Assembly (NCBI GenBank): GCA_964426915.1
Contig: CAYRTD010000099.1
Span: 1-15,554, forward strand
Reading direction: 5' to 3'
Source: CAYRTD01 sp964426915
GTDB lineage: Bacteria > Bacteroidota > Bacteroidia > Bacteroidales > GCA-2748055
Length of the DNA stretch: 15,554 bases
The notes under the pieces are model-generated. The model did not search any database. It saw only the letters and a list, made by a program, of their open reading frames with translations, and was not told the origin of the DNA. Positions within the stretch are counted from its first letter, which is position 1, and each line of letters starts with the position of its first letter. Positions 1 through 7,124 of this stretch are shown here, in pieces. Made by a program: the position numbers and the translations under genes.

Positions 1-7
1 TGCTGCA

Positions 8-55
8 AAAATTTTAAATCCTCATATACGCTAGTATACTGCGGTTTAAAATTTT
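8..55. repeat. Imperfect AT-rich palindrome
   Basis: Outer arms AAAATTTTAAA (8-18) and TTTAAAATTTT (45-55) are exact reverse complements, and an inner pair TATAC (25-29) / GTATA (34-38) continues the symmetry around GCTA. It directly abuts the GC-richer repeat that starts at 58 and looks like part of the same dispersed intergenic element. A similar AAAATTTTTAAATC stretch occurs near the right end (about 15529-15542). No gene is seen in 1-144. Confidence 0.6.
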
Positions 56-57
56 GT

Positions 58-118
58 GCCTCCGCACGCTGTCGCTGAAGCTTTAGCGTAGGCGCCTAAA
101 GCTTCAGCGACACGCGGT
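58..118 (+). repeat. Dispersed repeat, left copy, with 16-bp hairpin
   Basis: The segment opens with GCCTCCGCACGCT (58-70) and closes with ACGCGGT (112-118). Both words recur in inverted orientation at the right end (15452-15464 and 15424-15430). Inside, 71-86 and 96-111 are perfect 16-bp reverse complements around a 9-nt loop. There is no U-tract, so it is not an obvious intrinsic terminator, although it lies about 30 nt past the stop of the yjbQ-like gene. It is best read as a palindromic intergenic repeat family. Confidence 0.6.
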
Positions 119-144
119 CGCAAGCCTTGATCTCGAACATTGGA

Positions 145-561
145 CTATTCACCAATTATTTTTACCAGCACCCGTTTCTTACGTTTACCATCGAATTCAC
201 CATAAAATATCTGCTCCCAGGGACCGAAATCCATCTTTCCTTCTGTAATAGCAACAACAACTTCACGGCCCATGATCGTTCGTTTTAAATGGGCATCAGC
301 ATTGTCTTCATAACCGTTATGGCGATATTGATCATATGGCTTTTCCGGAGCAAGTTTTTCGAGCCAGACTTCAAAGTCGTGATGCAATCCGGGTTCATCA
401 TCGTTTATAAAGACACTTGCCGAGATGTGCATGGCGTTTACAAGTACCAGGCCTTCCTTTACTCCGCTCTCATTAACACATTCTTCAACATTTCCCGTTA
501 TGTTTATAAGTTCCCTGCGCTTAGAGATATTGAACCAAAGTTCTTTTTTGTAAGATTTCAT
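145..561 (-). CDS. yjbQ: YjbQ-family (UPF0047) protein, secondary thiamine-phosphate synthase-like
   Basis: A protein of 138 residues, close to the usual 130-140 of the YjbQ/UPF0047 family. Recognisable family signatures are MHISASVFINDDEP (44-57), NADAHLKRTIMG (87-98, with the conserved His) and GKMDFGPWEQIFYGEFDGKR (108-127). The E. coli homologue has weak thiamine-phosphate synthase activity, but the physiological role of the family is not settled. I chose the ATG at 561. The more upstream ATG at 588 would add nine non-family residues and sits on the -7 promoter element at 590-597. The gene lies 96 nt downstream of the helicase gene on the same strand, so it may be read both from there and from its own promoter. 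Confidence 0.9.
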   Translation of the reverse strand: MKSYKKELWFNISKRRELINITGNVEECVNESGVKEGLVLVNAMHISASVFINDDEPGLHHDFEVWLEKLAPEKPYDQYRHNGYEDNADAHLKRTIMGREVVVAITEGKMDFGPWEQIFYGEFDGKRKKRVLVKIIGE

Positions 562-589
562 AGAGTTTTTTTTTACTGTTATGAACACA

Positions 590-597
590 CAAAATTA
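590..597 (-). promoter_or_regulatory. Putative Bacteroidota -7 promoter element for the yjbQ-like gene
   Basis: On the minus strand 597-590 reads TAATTTTG, an exact match to the Bacteroidota -7 consensus TAnnTTTG. It would start transcription about 20 nt upstream of the ATG at 561. I see no convincing -33 TTG element, so the call rests on the -7 box and its position. Confidence 0.45.
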
Positions 598-657
598 TTT
601 GAATAATTCCATGATTCCTAAAATTTTCCTATAAACTCCTTTTCATTTTCTCTTAAT

Positions 658-2076
658 TTATTTCCTGAAAAACTCATCCGGAAAATTCACCAGATATAAT
701 TTTTTCGTTGCCCTGGTAAAAGCAGTATACAACCATCTAAGATATTCGCGGTTGATCATATCCTCGCGGAAAAAACCAGGATCCACAAACACCGATTTCC
801 ACTGACCGCCCTGGGCTTTATGACAGGTAGCAGCATAGGCAAATTTGACCTGTAAAGCATTGAAAAACGGATTTTCAATAACCTTTTTCATTCTTTTCTT
901 TTTATCATTTTCCTCCACATAATCCTCCATGATGGTTTGAAAAAGCTCCTTTTGCTCCTCCGTTGGCATGGAAGCTGTATCCATAGCAAGAGTATCCAGA
1001 TTCATTTTTGCTTCAATCTCAAGGTATTTATAATCCGGTAAACTGATCATTACATCTGCATACCGGTGATTGTATATCGTATAGTACCTTATAATCCGTT
1101 CCAGTTTCGCAATATCTCCATTAGCAATAAAATTGAGTCCCTCCTCCGGACTTATCCAATGATAATTGTTTTTCACTATCATTAACAGGTCACCTACCGA
1201 TATTTCCTCTTCTCTCCATAAAATCTGGTTTCTTATCCCCATATTAAATTTATTCGCTCTTTTATTCGACCTGCTTATTACGATAGTTTCACCTTCTCCA
1301 TAGCGCGAGTATGAGCTTTCCATTTCTTCTAAAAGTTCAGCACCCCCAATTCGCTGAATATCCGAAAAGCCTTCTGTTAGTATTTCCGGAAGTGAAACCA
1401 TTTTTTCATCAAGATGCTTTCTCAGGGCAGTAGCATTCGCCAGTATCCCTGAATCCAGAGCCTGCCTGACAACATCGCCAAGAAAAGCCTCCCTTAGCCT
1501 GCATCCTGCTCTCATCAGGTAGTCTGCATCAAGGGCTGGACTTATTTCAAGTCCTACGGGAGGCAGCTGAGCAATATCACCTATGAGTATCAGATGACAG
1601 TTGGTGCCACTTTCCACGTACCTTAACAGATCGGCAAGAAGATCTCCTGAACCGAACCGATCATTACCATATCCTCTGTTCCCTATCATGGACGCCTCAT
1701 CGACAATAAAGAGGCTGTCTTTATGAAAATTTTTGTCCAGCACGAATCCTCTGGTACCATCCACCCCGGACTTCTGCCTGTAAATATTTTTATGAATGGT
1801 AAATGCAGGATGGGATGTATAAGAGGCTAAAACTTTCGCAGCTCTTCCCGTGGGTGCCAATAATACAGATTTTCGTTTAAAAACTGATAATGTACGCACT
1901 AAAGCATTAACAATTGTCGTTTTACCGGTACCGGCATAACCTTTGATCAGAAATATTTCACCGGGAGCAGGAGAAGATAGGAAATCAGCCAGTAATTTCA
2001 TAAGATTTTCCTGAGCGGGTGTGGGTTCAAATTCCAGACTTTGTTTTAATTCCCGGTATAGATAGTTTTTTAACAT
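658..2076 (-). CDS. RecD/Dda-like SF1 DNA helicase (AAA_30/UvrD_C_2 type)
   Basis: A 472-residue superfamily 1 helicase from the ATG at 2076. A second ATG at 2094 would add six hydrophobic residues and is less likely. Walker A is GYAGTGKTT (46-54). The next helicase motif (Ia) includes LLAPTGRAA (72-80). Walker B is LFIVDEASM (122-130), and motif III GDIAQLPPVG (166-175) holds the polarity-sensing Gln. Near the C-terminus are YAATCHKAQG (motif V-like) and YTAFTRA (motif VI arginine). This is the layout of RecD2/Dda-type 5'-3' helicases but without the long N-terminal region of RecD2, so a compact Dda/RecD-like enzyme is the better description. No RecB or RecC partner is nearby. A role in repair or replication-fork processing is inferred from the family only. 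Confidence 0.88.
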   Translation of the reverse strand: MLKNYLYRELKQSLEFEPTPAQENLMKLLADFLSSPAPGEIFLIKGYAGTGKTTIVNALVRTLSVFKRKSVLLAPTGRAAKVLASYTSHPAFTIHKNIYRQKSGVDGTRGFVLDKNFHKDSLFIVDEASMIGNRGYGNDRFGSGDLLADLLRYVESGTNCHLILIGDIAQLPPVGLEISPALDADYLMRAGCRLREAFLGDVVRQALDSGILANATALRKHLDEKMVSLPEILTEGFSDIQRIGGAELLEEMESSYSRYGEGETIVISRSNKRANKFNMGIRNQILWREEEISVGDLLMIVKNNYHWISPEEGLNFIANGDIAKLERIIRYYTIYNHRYADVMISLPDYKYLEIEAKMNLDTLAMDTASMPTEEQKELFQTIMEDYVEENDKKKRMKKVIENPFFNALQVKFAYAATCHKAQGGQWKSVFVDPGFFREDMINREYLRWLYTAFTRATKKLYLVNFPDEFFRK

Positions 2077-2124
2077 GATTATAAAGAAAAGCAAAAATTA
2101 AAACTTATAATCTATTTTTTTTTC

Positions 2125-2144
2125 TAAATTTGTCGGCAAACTTA
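2125..2144. promoter_or_regulatory. Back-to-back -7 boxes in a near-palindrome between divergent genes
   Basis: Plus strand 2125-2132 reads TAAATTTG and minus strand 2144-2137 reads TAAGTTTG. Both fit the Bacteroidota -7 consensus TAnnTTTG. They are separated by TCGG and form an 8-bp inverted repeat with one mismatch. They lie between the helicase (minus) and the hypothetical protein (plus) and could drive both. Neither has a clear -33 TTG at about 19-21 nt, so the site could instead be an operator. Confidence 0.4.
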
Positions 2145-2168
2145 TAAAACCAAATAACTTTTTTAATA

Positions 2169-2807
2169 ATGAGAACAGTAATCCAGATCATTCTCGGTAT
2201 TGCCATTTTAGCACTTGCCTATTTCGTCTACGAGAGTATTATGAATCCAATAAGATTCAATAAAGCAAAGGATGTGAGAGAGCAGGCTGCAATTGAAAGA
2301 CTCATTGATATACGTGAAGCACAGAAAGCCTACAAAGATATTCATATGGTTTATACAAGTAGCTTTGATACCCTGATTAATTTTCTTGAAAATGATTCAT
2401 TCAGAATTACAAAGGCTATCGGAACTATTCCTGAAGAGCTTATTGATGAACTGGGTAGTGTTAGAAAAGCAAGGGAAGAAGCCCTTAAGAGAGGGGTGAT
2501 CCGAAGAGAGACTACTAAAATTGCAATTGCCGACTCCCTTTTTGATAAGGGATATCCTATTGATTCCCTCAGGTATGTGCCATACACAGACGGCAAAGAA
2601 TTTAAAATGGAAGCAGATGAATTCGTTACCCAATCCGATCTTCGTGTAAAAGTTGTTCAGGTTTCAGTGCTCTATGAAGATCTATTGAAAGGGCTAGATC
2701 CACAGCTGGTTATCAACTACACCTATGAGAGAGAAAGAATTGTGAAATTTCCCGGTCTGAAAATAGGTTCTCTTACTGAAGGTACACTTTCAGGGAACTG
2801 GGAATAA
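2169..2807 (+). CDS. Conserved hypothetical protein with N-terminal membrane anchor
   Basis: A protein of 212 residues. Residues 4-22 form one hydrophobic segment (IIQ.. ILGIAILALAYFVY region) right after MRT, typical of an uncleaved signal anchor. The remainder is charged and predicted soluble: a helical section with many Arg/Lys/Glu (32-62), then SFDTLINFL and EELIDELGSVRKAREEAL, and a probable beta-rich C-terminal part ending NYTYERERIVKFPGLKIGSL. I do not recognise a named domain. It comes first in a plus-strand run with DUF3822 (9-nt gap) and rsmD. Similar anchored proteins next to DUF3822 are, as far as I recall, typical of Bacteroidota. An envelope location is inferred; the function is unknown. 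Confidence 0.8.
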   Translation: MRTVIQIILGIAILALAYFVYESIMNPIRFNKAKDVREQAAIERLIDIREAQKAYKDIHMVYTSSFDTLINFLENDSFRITKAIGTIPEELIDELGSVRKAREEALKRGVIRRETTKIAIADSLFDKGYPIDSLRYVPYTDGKEFKMEADEFVTQSDLRVKVVQVSVLYEDLLKGLDPQLVINYTYERERIVKFPGLKIGSLTEGTLSGNWE

Positions 2808-2816
2808 GTTTTTCCT

Positions 2817-3650
2817 ATGAACGATTTTAAATTCGTTTCTGAAAAGTATTCCATACAAAACACAAAGAATTACAGATTATCCATTCAGGTCAACCCGGAT
2901 GGATTTTCTGTATTAGCGGTAAACCGGGAAGGAAATATCCTGAAAATAATTCACCGGAAAACGGGCTCCATTACCGCAACTCAAAAAGTTTTCAAAACAG
3001 AGGAAGATATTATCAAATTACGTGAATTATCTTTTCTTTCCTGCATATTGCTTGTTAACTCTTCGAAAGTCATTCTATGCCCCTCTGAGGAACTATTTGG
3101 ATTGAAACCTCACATCCTTACGAACCTTGAGTTTGAAAATTTTAATGGCAGCAGTACAGAAAAAAGGGATCTAAAGGAGAAAAATATCAGTTACAATTTT
3201 GTCATTGATCCTGAACTTCAGAATTTCTTTTCCAGCTTCCATAATGAACCCAGGGTAAATCACCTGGCAGGTGAATTTCTTGGATATATTTTCGCCCGTC
3301 CGGAGCAGGATGATATTTCATGCTATATTTACACCACCCCCGGCATCATGCATTTAGCTATTGTAAAGGAGGGAGAACTTGAATATTACAATGTTTATTC
3401 GGGAAAGAATAATGATGAGCTTCTGTATCATCTGATGAATACACTCAGAATACTGAAAATCGACAATAACTGTGGGATTTACTATTCAGGACACATTGTC
3501 AAAACAGATGATATCTGGAAAATCCTTGTCCGATACCGAAAAGATATAAGGATACTTCCTAATGAATTCAATTTTGAACTTGCAGGTACTATAAACGAAA
3601 ATTATTTCACTTATTTATTAAAAAGTACAGGTGAGGATTATCAGTGGTAA
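2817..3650 (+). CDS. DUF3822 family protein
   Basis: A protein of 277 residues with the pattern of DUF3822, a family known from Bacteroidota and usually found beside rsmD. Visible landmarks are YRLSIQVNPDGFSVLAV near the N-terminus, a middle RVNHLAGEFLGYIFARPEQ, and a second half with GIMHLAIVKEGELEYYNVYSG, YHLMNTLRIL and GIYYSGHI. The repeated strand-strand-helix pattern (a possible actin-fold, ASKHA-like architecture) is my inference, and I see no canonical phosphate-binding motif. Its last 20 nt overlap the start of rsmD in another frame, which points to translational coupling. The molecular function is unknown. Confidence 0.85.
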   Translation: MNDFKFVSEKYSIQNTKNYRLSIQVNPDGFSVLAVNREGNILKIIHRKTGSITATQKVFKTEEDIIKLRELSFLSCILLVNSSKVILCPSEELFGLKPHILTNLEFENFNGSSTEKRDLKEKNISYNFVIDPELQNFFSSFHNEPRVNHLAGEFLGYIFARPEQDDISCYIYTTPGIMHLAIVKEGELEYYNVYSGKNNDELLYHLMNTLRILKIDNNCGIYYSGHIVKTDDIWKILVRYRKDIRILPNEFNFELAGTINENYFTYLLKSTGEDYQW

Positions 3651-4185
3651 ATATGGTGGCAGGATCATAAAACCCCCAAAGAATTTTAAGGCCCGACCTA
3701 CAACGGACCTGGCCAAAGAAGGATTGTTTAACATACTTTCAAATCATCTCTGCTTTGATGAGCTGGAGGTTCTCGATCTTTTTGCCGGCACCGGAAGCAT
3801 TGGCTTAGAATTCTCCTCCAGAGGAGCCCTAAAAGTAGATGTGATTGAAAAAAACTTCCTCCATTTCAAGTTCATTAAACATGCTGCAGAGATACTTCAG
3901 TGTGAAACTATACATGTGATCAGGGCTGATTTCTTTAAGATCATTCATAAACTAAACGACCAGTATGATATAGTTTTTGCAGATCCGCCCTATGAAATGA
4001 GAAATTTTGAAAAAATACCCGGCCTCATCCTTTCCGGGGAAATACTAAAACCCGGGGGATGGTTTATTCTGGAACATCCCTCAATCTACTCTTTTGATAA
4101 TTTACCCGGTTTTTTTGATCTGAGAAAATATGGAAGTGTGAATTTCAGTTTTTTCAAATCGGATATTGCAAAACTTATCTCCTGA
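3631..4185 (+). CDS. rsmD: 16S rRNA (guanine(966)-N(2))-methyltransferase RsmD
   Basis: A 184-residue SAM-dependent methyltransferase that methylates G966 of 16S rRNA in the small subunit. The N-terminus MRIISGKYGGR and the RPTTD motif (22-26) are typical of RsmD. DLFAGTGSIGLE (49-60) is the SAM-binding motif I, with an acidic residue at 73 ending the next strand. DPPYE (118-122) is the catalytic N-methyltransferase motif IV. The GTG start at 3631 gives exactly the conserved family N-terminus and lies 20 nt inside the DUF3822 gene. The order hypothetical-DUF3822-rsmD suggests one operon. Length is close to the family norm. Confidence 0.95.
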   Translation: MRIISGKYGGRIIKPPKNFKARPTTDLAKEGLFNILSNHLCFDELEVLDLFAGTGSIGLEFSSRGALKVDVIEKNFLHFKFIKHAAEILQCETIHVIRADFFKIIHKLNDQYDIVFADPPYEMRNFEKIPGLILSGEILKPGGWFILEHPSIYSFDNLPGFFDLRKYGSVNFSFFKSDIAKLIS

Positions 4186-4278
4186 TTCTTCCCGTAAACA
4201 AAAAGCTAAAAACGACTGTTAACAATTTACATTTCAGACAGCCTCTTTGTATTGCATTAGGGTTTAAAATATTATTAT

Positions 4279-4296
4279 TAACTACATAAGTAGTTA
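4279..4296. promoter_or_regulatory. Perfect 7-bp inverted repeat upstream of yceI-like gene, putative operator
   Basis: TAACTAC (4279-4285) and GTAGTTA (4290-4296) are exact reverse complements with ATAA between. The site lies 25-42 nt before the ATG of the YceI-family gene, in the 135-bp gap after rsmD. The size fits a homodimeric MarR/TetR-type operator, but no regulator gene is adjacent, so this is inference from symmetry and position. Confidence 0.35.
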
Positions 4297-4320
4297 CCGC
4301 ATATTTAATCTATGTGAAAA

Positions 4321-4842
4321 ATGAAAAAAATACAGCTGGTATTTGTGTTTTCCTGCATTTTCATGCTAACGGACGCTCAGAATTATGATGCCTCCGTAAA
4401 ATTCTATATCGACAATTTCGGCTCCACGCTGGAAGGAAGCCTGGGAGGTTTTGATGCAGAAATAGATTTTAATCCCGATAATCCGGATGAATCCACTATT
4501 TACGGATCGGTAGAGGTTTCTACAATTAATACGGGTATTACCCTCCGGGACAAGGATCTTCAGAAGAAAAAGTTTTTCTGGTCGGATAAATATCCTGAAA
4601 TCACCATGGAATCAAAAGATATAGAAAAAATTGATGAGGGCAATTTTAGGGGTTCATTTGATCTTACTATCAAAGGGACAACAAAAACAATAGAGTTTCC
4701 CTTTAGCCATACAAAGCTGGGTAACACAAGCCAGTATACAGGAGAATTCAAAATAAACCGGTTGGATTTTGATGTGGGAAACAAGGCACTTTTTTTCGGA
4801 GAAGAAGTGAGAGTTGAAATTAATATCAAAGTCATTGAATGA
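4321..4842 (+). CDS. YceI-family periplasmic lipid-binding-like protein
   Basis: A protein of 173 residues with a Sec signal peptide (about 1-19, KK then a hydrophobic core, cleavage near TDA-Q) and a YceI lipocalin-like beta-barrel. Family hallmarks are GGFDAEIDFNPDNPDEST (residues 41-58), the change to VSTINTGITLRDKDLQKKKFFW with the conserved 'RD..L....FFd' pattern, YPEITMESKDIEK, the strand pair FDLTIKGTTKTIEFPF, and a C-terminal GEEVRVEINIKVIE. YceI proteins bind isoprenoid-type lipids in the periplasm; the ligand here cannot be read from sequence. The gene stands alone, and the palindrome at 4279-4296 may regulate it. Confidence 0.9.
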   Translation: MKKIQLVFVFSCIFMLTDAQNYDASVKFYIDNFGSTLEGSLGGFDAEIDFNPDNPDESTIYGSVEVSTINTGITLRDKDLQKKKFFWSDKYPEITMESKDIEKIDEGNFRGSFDLTIKGTTKTIEFPFSHTKLGNTSQYTGEFKINRLDFDVGNKALFFGEEVRVEINIKVIE

Positions 4843-4946
4843 GGTTTTTTCTCCCGATATCCGGACAGGTTTTCTTTACAGGCAATAAATAATCACAATT
4901 CTTATCTCCCATCGGGCATATTTTTTATAATTTACAGAAAAAAAAT

Positions 4947-6086
4947 ATGCCGGAAAAAAAGATACTTGTACTCGGAGCAGGTCATGTAGGAAGTGCTATT
5001 GCTTCAGACCTGAAAAAAAACGGGCATAGGGTAAGCTCCATGGATATTGATCCAGAACCTTTGCAGATATTAGAGGGAAAAGGAATTGAAACCTTTCAGG
5101 AAGATTTCACTCAGAAAAGCACCTTGTTTAAACATCTTAAAGATACCGATCTGGTGATAGGGGCAGCACCGGGGCGATTTGGCTTCCGGATAATGAAAAA
5201 TGTTATTGAAGCCGGGAAAAACATGGTGGACATCTCGTTTTGTCCGGAAGACTATATGGAACTTGATGATCTTGCAGTGAAAAATAATGTAACCCTGATT
5301 ACCGATGCCGGGGTTGCCCCGGGGATGTGCAATATGATTCTCGGGTACCATAATGCACGTATGGAAGTAAGGAGCTACAAATGCATTGTTGGCGGATTGC
5401 CGGCAAAACGCATATGGCCGCTCGAATACAAAGCTTCCTGGTCACCTGTTGACGTGATTGAAGAATATACCCGTCCTGCCCGTTTCAGATCAAACGGAGA
5501 ACTGATAACAAAACCTGCACTTTCGGATGCAGAACTGGTAAACCTGGATCCGGCAGGCACACTGGAGGAGTGGAATTCTGACGGACTGCGGTCACTGCTC
5601 ACAACTATGCCTCATATTCCCAATATGGTTGAAAAGACCCTTCGTTATCCCGGAACATTAAATTACCTGAAAGCACTAAGAGAACTGGGCTATTTCTCAG
5701 ATCAGGAAATTAACATCGGAAACAGTAAGGTCCGGCCTGTGGATCTTTCCGCTGAATTGCTTTCAAGGAACTGGAAAAGAGAAAAGGGAGAAAAGGAATT
5801 TACCATCATGCAGGTAATCATAGAAGGCAAAGAGGATGGAAAGGAACTAAAATATAGGTATGATCTCTATGATGAATTTGATGAAAGCACCGGGACACTT
5901 TCAATGGCAAGAACAACCGGATTCACTGCCACTGCAGCGGCAGAGATGGTTCTGCGCGGAATGTACGATCATAAAGGTGTGAGTCCGCCGGAGATCACCA
6001 CTGAAAATGAAAAAAACTTCTTATTTATCCTTAACTACCTGTCAGCCCGAAAGGTTAATTACAGATCGGAGGTATTCGTCACTTAA
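4947..6086 (+). CDS. Saccharopine dehydrogenase family protein (NAD(P)-dependent)
   Basis: A protein of 379 residues with an N-terminal Rossmann fold. The glycine motif LGAGHVGS covers 9-16, and the acidic residue ending beta-2 (SMDID) suggests NAD(H) preference. TDLVIGAAPGRFG and NMVDISFCPEDYMELD are the saccharopine dehydrogenase-type substrate-side segments, followed by DAGVAPGMCNMILGYH and the lyase-type C-terminal domain with VGGLPAKRIWPLEYKASWSP. A C-terminal ARTTGFTATAAAEMVL is also family-typical. Lysine metabolism (saccharopine reduction or oxidation) is possible, but this family covers several amine/keto-acid dehydrogenases and no partner gene is adjacent, so the substrate is open. 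It begins 104 nt after the yceI-like gene. Confidence 0.85.
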   Translation: MPEKKILVLGAGHVGSAIASDLKKNGHRVSSMDIDPEPLQILEGKGIETFQEDFTQKSTLFKHLKDTDLVIGAAPGRFGFRIMKNVIEAGKNMVDISFCPEDYMELDDLAVKNNVTLITDAGVAPGMCNMILGYHNARMEVRSYKCIVGGLPAKRIWPLEYKASWSPVDVIEEYTRPARFRSNGELITKPALSDAELVNLDPAGTLEEWNSDGLRSLLTTMPHIPNMVEKTLRYPGTLNYLKALRELGYFSDQEINIGNSKVRPVDLSAELLSRNWKREKGEKEFTIMQVIIEGKEDGKELKYRYDLYDEFDESTGTLSMARTTGFTATAAAEMVLRGMYDHKGVSPPEITTENEKNFLFILNYLSARKVNYRSEVFVT

Positions 6087-6261
6087 CCACCCAAACAGTT
6101 TCCCGGGAAGGCATTAAGAAACAGTGAAATTTCCATAAAAAATACCGTTCCATTTTGCGGATACCATTAAGCTGAAATATCCGTAAACATTGAAAGAAGC
6201 TAATTTTTGGGTATGACAAAAGTGAAAATGGAATTATTTCCGATTATTTATCGTATTTGTT

Positions 6262-6291
6262 TTTGCAGAATAAAAAAAACATGTATTTTTG
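6262..6291 (+). promoter_or_regulatory. Bacteroidota-type promoter of tRNA-Asp
   Basis: TTTG at 6262-6265 serves as the -33 element and TATTTTTG at 6284-6291 matches the -7 consensus TAnnTTTG exactly, with an 18-nt spacer. Transcription would start about 6298, some 11 nt before the tRNA. This is the best promoter in the window and supports the phylum assignment. Confidence 0.7.
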
Positions 6292-6308
6292 CATCGCACT
6301 TGAGAAAT

Positions 6309-6382
6309 GGTCTGGTAGTTCAGTTGGTTAGAATGTCGGCCTGTCACGCCGAAGGTCGCGGGTTCGAGTCCCGTCCAGACCG
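6309..6382 (+). tRNA. tRNA-Asp (anticodon GTC)
   Basis: A full cloverleaf can be read. The acceptor stem is GGTCTGG (6309-6315) with CCAGACC (6375-6381), and the discriminator G is at 6382. The D-arm contains AGTTCAGTTGGTTAGA, the anticodon stem is TCGGC/GCCGA around loop CTGTCAC, and the T-arm holds GGTTCGAGTC. Anticodon GTC is at 6343-6345. CCA is not encoded, so the 3' end must be added by a CCA-adding enzyme. It has its own promoter just upstream and a strong hairpin at its 3' end. Confidence 0.97.
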
Positions 6383-6432
6383 CAAAAACAACAAAACCCC
6401 TTGAAAATCAAGGGGTTTTGTTGTTTTTGCGG
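6380..6432. terminator. Perfect 25-bp hairpin, bidirectional intrinsic terminator after tRNA-Asp
   Basis: Arms 6380-6404 and 6408-6432 are exact reverse complements with an AAA loop. The inner stem contains CCCCTTGA/TCAAGGGG followed by TTTTGTTGTTTTT, so a U-rich tail is built into the 3' arm. By symmetry the minus strand has the same feature. The 5' arm begins inside the tRNA (last two acceptor bases plus discriminator), so the hairpin competes with the end of the acceptor stem. Confidence 0.85.
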
Positions 6433-7124
6433 TTTATTATTGGTGGGCAGTCCCGCAAACCGATAATTGATTTTCTTTCTTAGATAAATTTTGTGTCCGA
6501 ATGGTTGCGCCTCTGTCAGCTTTTGTTGTGCACCGGTTGGTATATGGTGTCCTTTGGCGATTAGAAGCATGGACCTATCAAACCCTTGTGCTTTATTGGC
6601 TTTTCTCAATCACTTTATCAAATCTAGATGTTATTTTCACCTTAGGTTTAATAAACCACATTATAGTTTAATGAGCTATAGAGCTATTGCGTTTTTACTC
6701 AAATTAAAACTAAGGAAAATTTTACTCGCAATGTCCCATCTTGCGATTATAAATGAAATACTTTTCAACAGCTTGTGATTTACCGGACTTATGGATGATT
6801 TTAAATGAATGTGACCGTTTTGATTGTGGTTCCGGGGAGGGTCTCGGGTGAGGAAATCTTAGATTTGAAAAATTAGCAAAACCTTACACATCTCCACATT
6901 TCTCACATTCACGTGCCAGTCTGAACCATGATTTGCATGATTTTCCTGATTGCCTTGATTAATTGGTAATTCCATTATAGATGGTTTTTATGAAATAAAA
7001 TAATTTCCTAATTTCGGCATAATTACAAATACCAATTAATTTCTTTAAGCTGTTGCTTTTATAACCAGGCAATCCAACCTAAAGATTTTGAATTTTAAAG
7101 AACGCACAAAAAACATATCCTGCT
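6433..7124. other. Long intergenic region without a credible gene
   Basis: About 690 bp between tRNA-Asp and the oxidoreductase. Open frames here (6491-6778 plus, 6328-6609 minus) have no recognisable domain; the minus one runs through the tRNA and hairpin. At 6928-6963 lie four 9-bp units sharing core TGATT. As a tRNA-flanking, gene-free stretch it could hold remains of an integrated element, but I see no integrase fragment and no second copy of the tRNA 3' end. Confidence 0.5.
6928..6963 (+). repeat. Four degenerate 9-bp direct repeats with TGATT core
   Basis: The units are ATGATTTGC, ATGATTTTC, CTGATTGCC and TTGATTAAT, in register with no gaps. They lie about 160 bp before the oxidoreductase gene. 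They look like a short intergenic microsatellite-type array; no function is evident. Confidence 0.5.

Noticed and set aside
71..111. Intrinsic terminator for the yjbQ-like gene
   Set aside because: The stem is strong, but neither strand has a following U-tract and the words recur elsewhere as a repeat.
289..606. Plus-strand frame of 105 codons
   Set aside because: It lies antisense to the clear YjbQ-family gene and has no family pattern of its own.
6207..6404. Plus-strand frame through the tRNA
   Set aside because: It contains the whole tRNA-Asp and its promoter; the peptide is the translated tRNA.
6328..6609. Minus-strand frame ending GTRTRDLRRDRPTF
   Set aside because: That ending is the familiar translation of the antisense strand of a tRNA gene, and the rest crosses the terminator hairpin.
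6491..6778. Plus-strand frame of 95 codons after the tRNA
   Set aside because: Composition is unlike neighbours (many Cys, Phe, Leu), there is no domain, and no conserved context. A decayed gene fragment cannot be excluded.
6309..7124. Integrated element using tRNA-Asp as attachment site
   Set aside because: No integrase remnant and no second copy of the tRNA 3' end beyond the hairpin arm were found in the following 690 bp.
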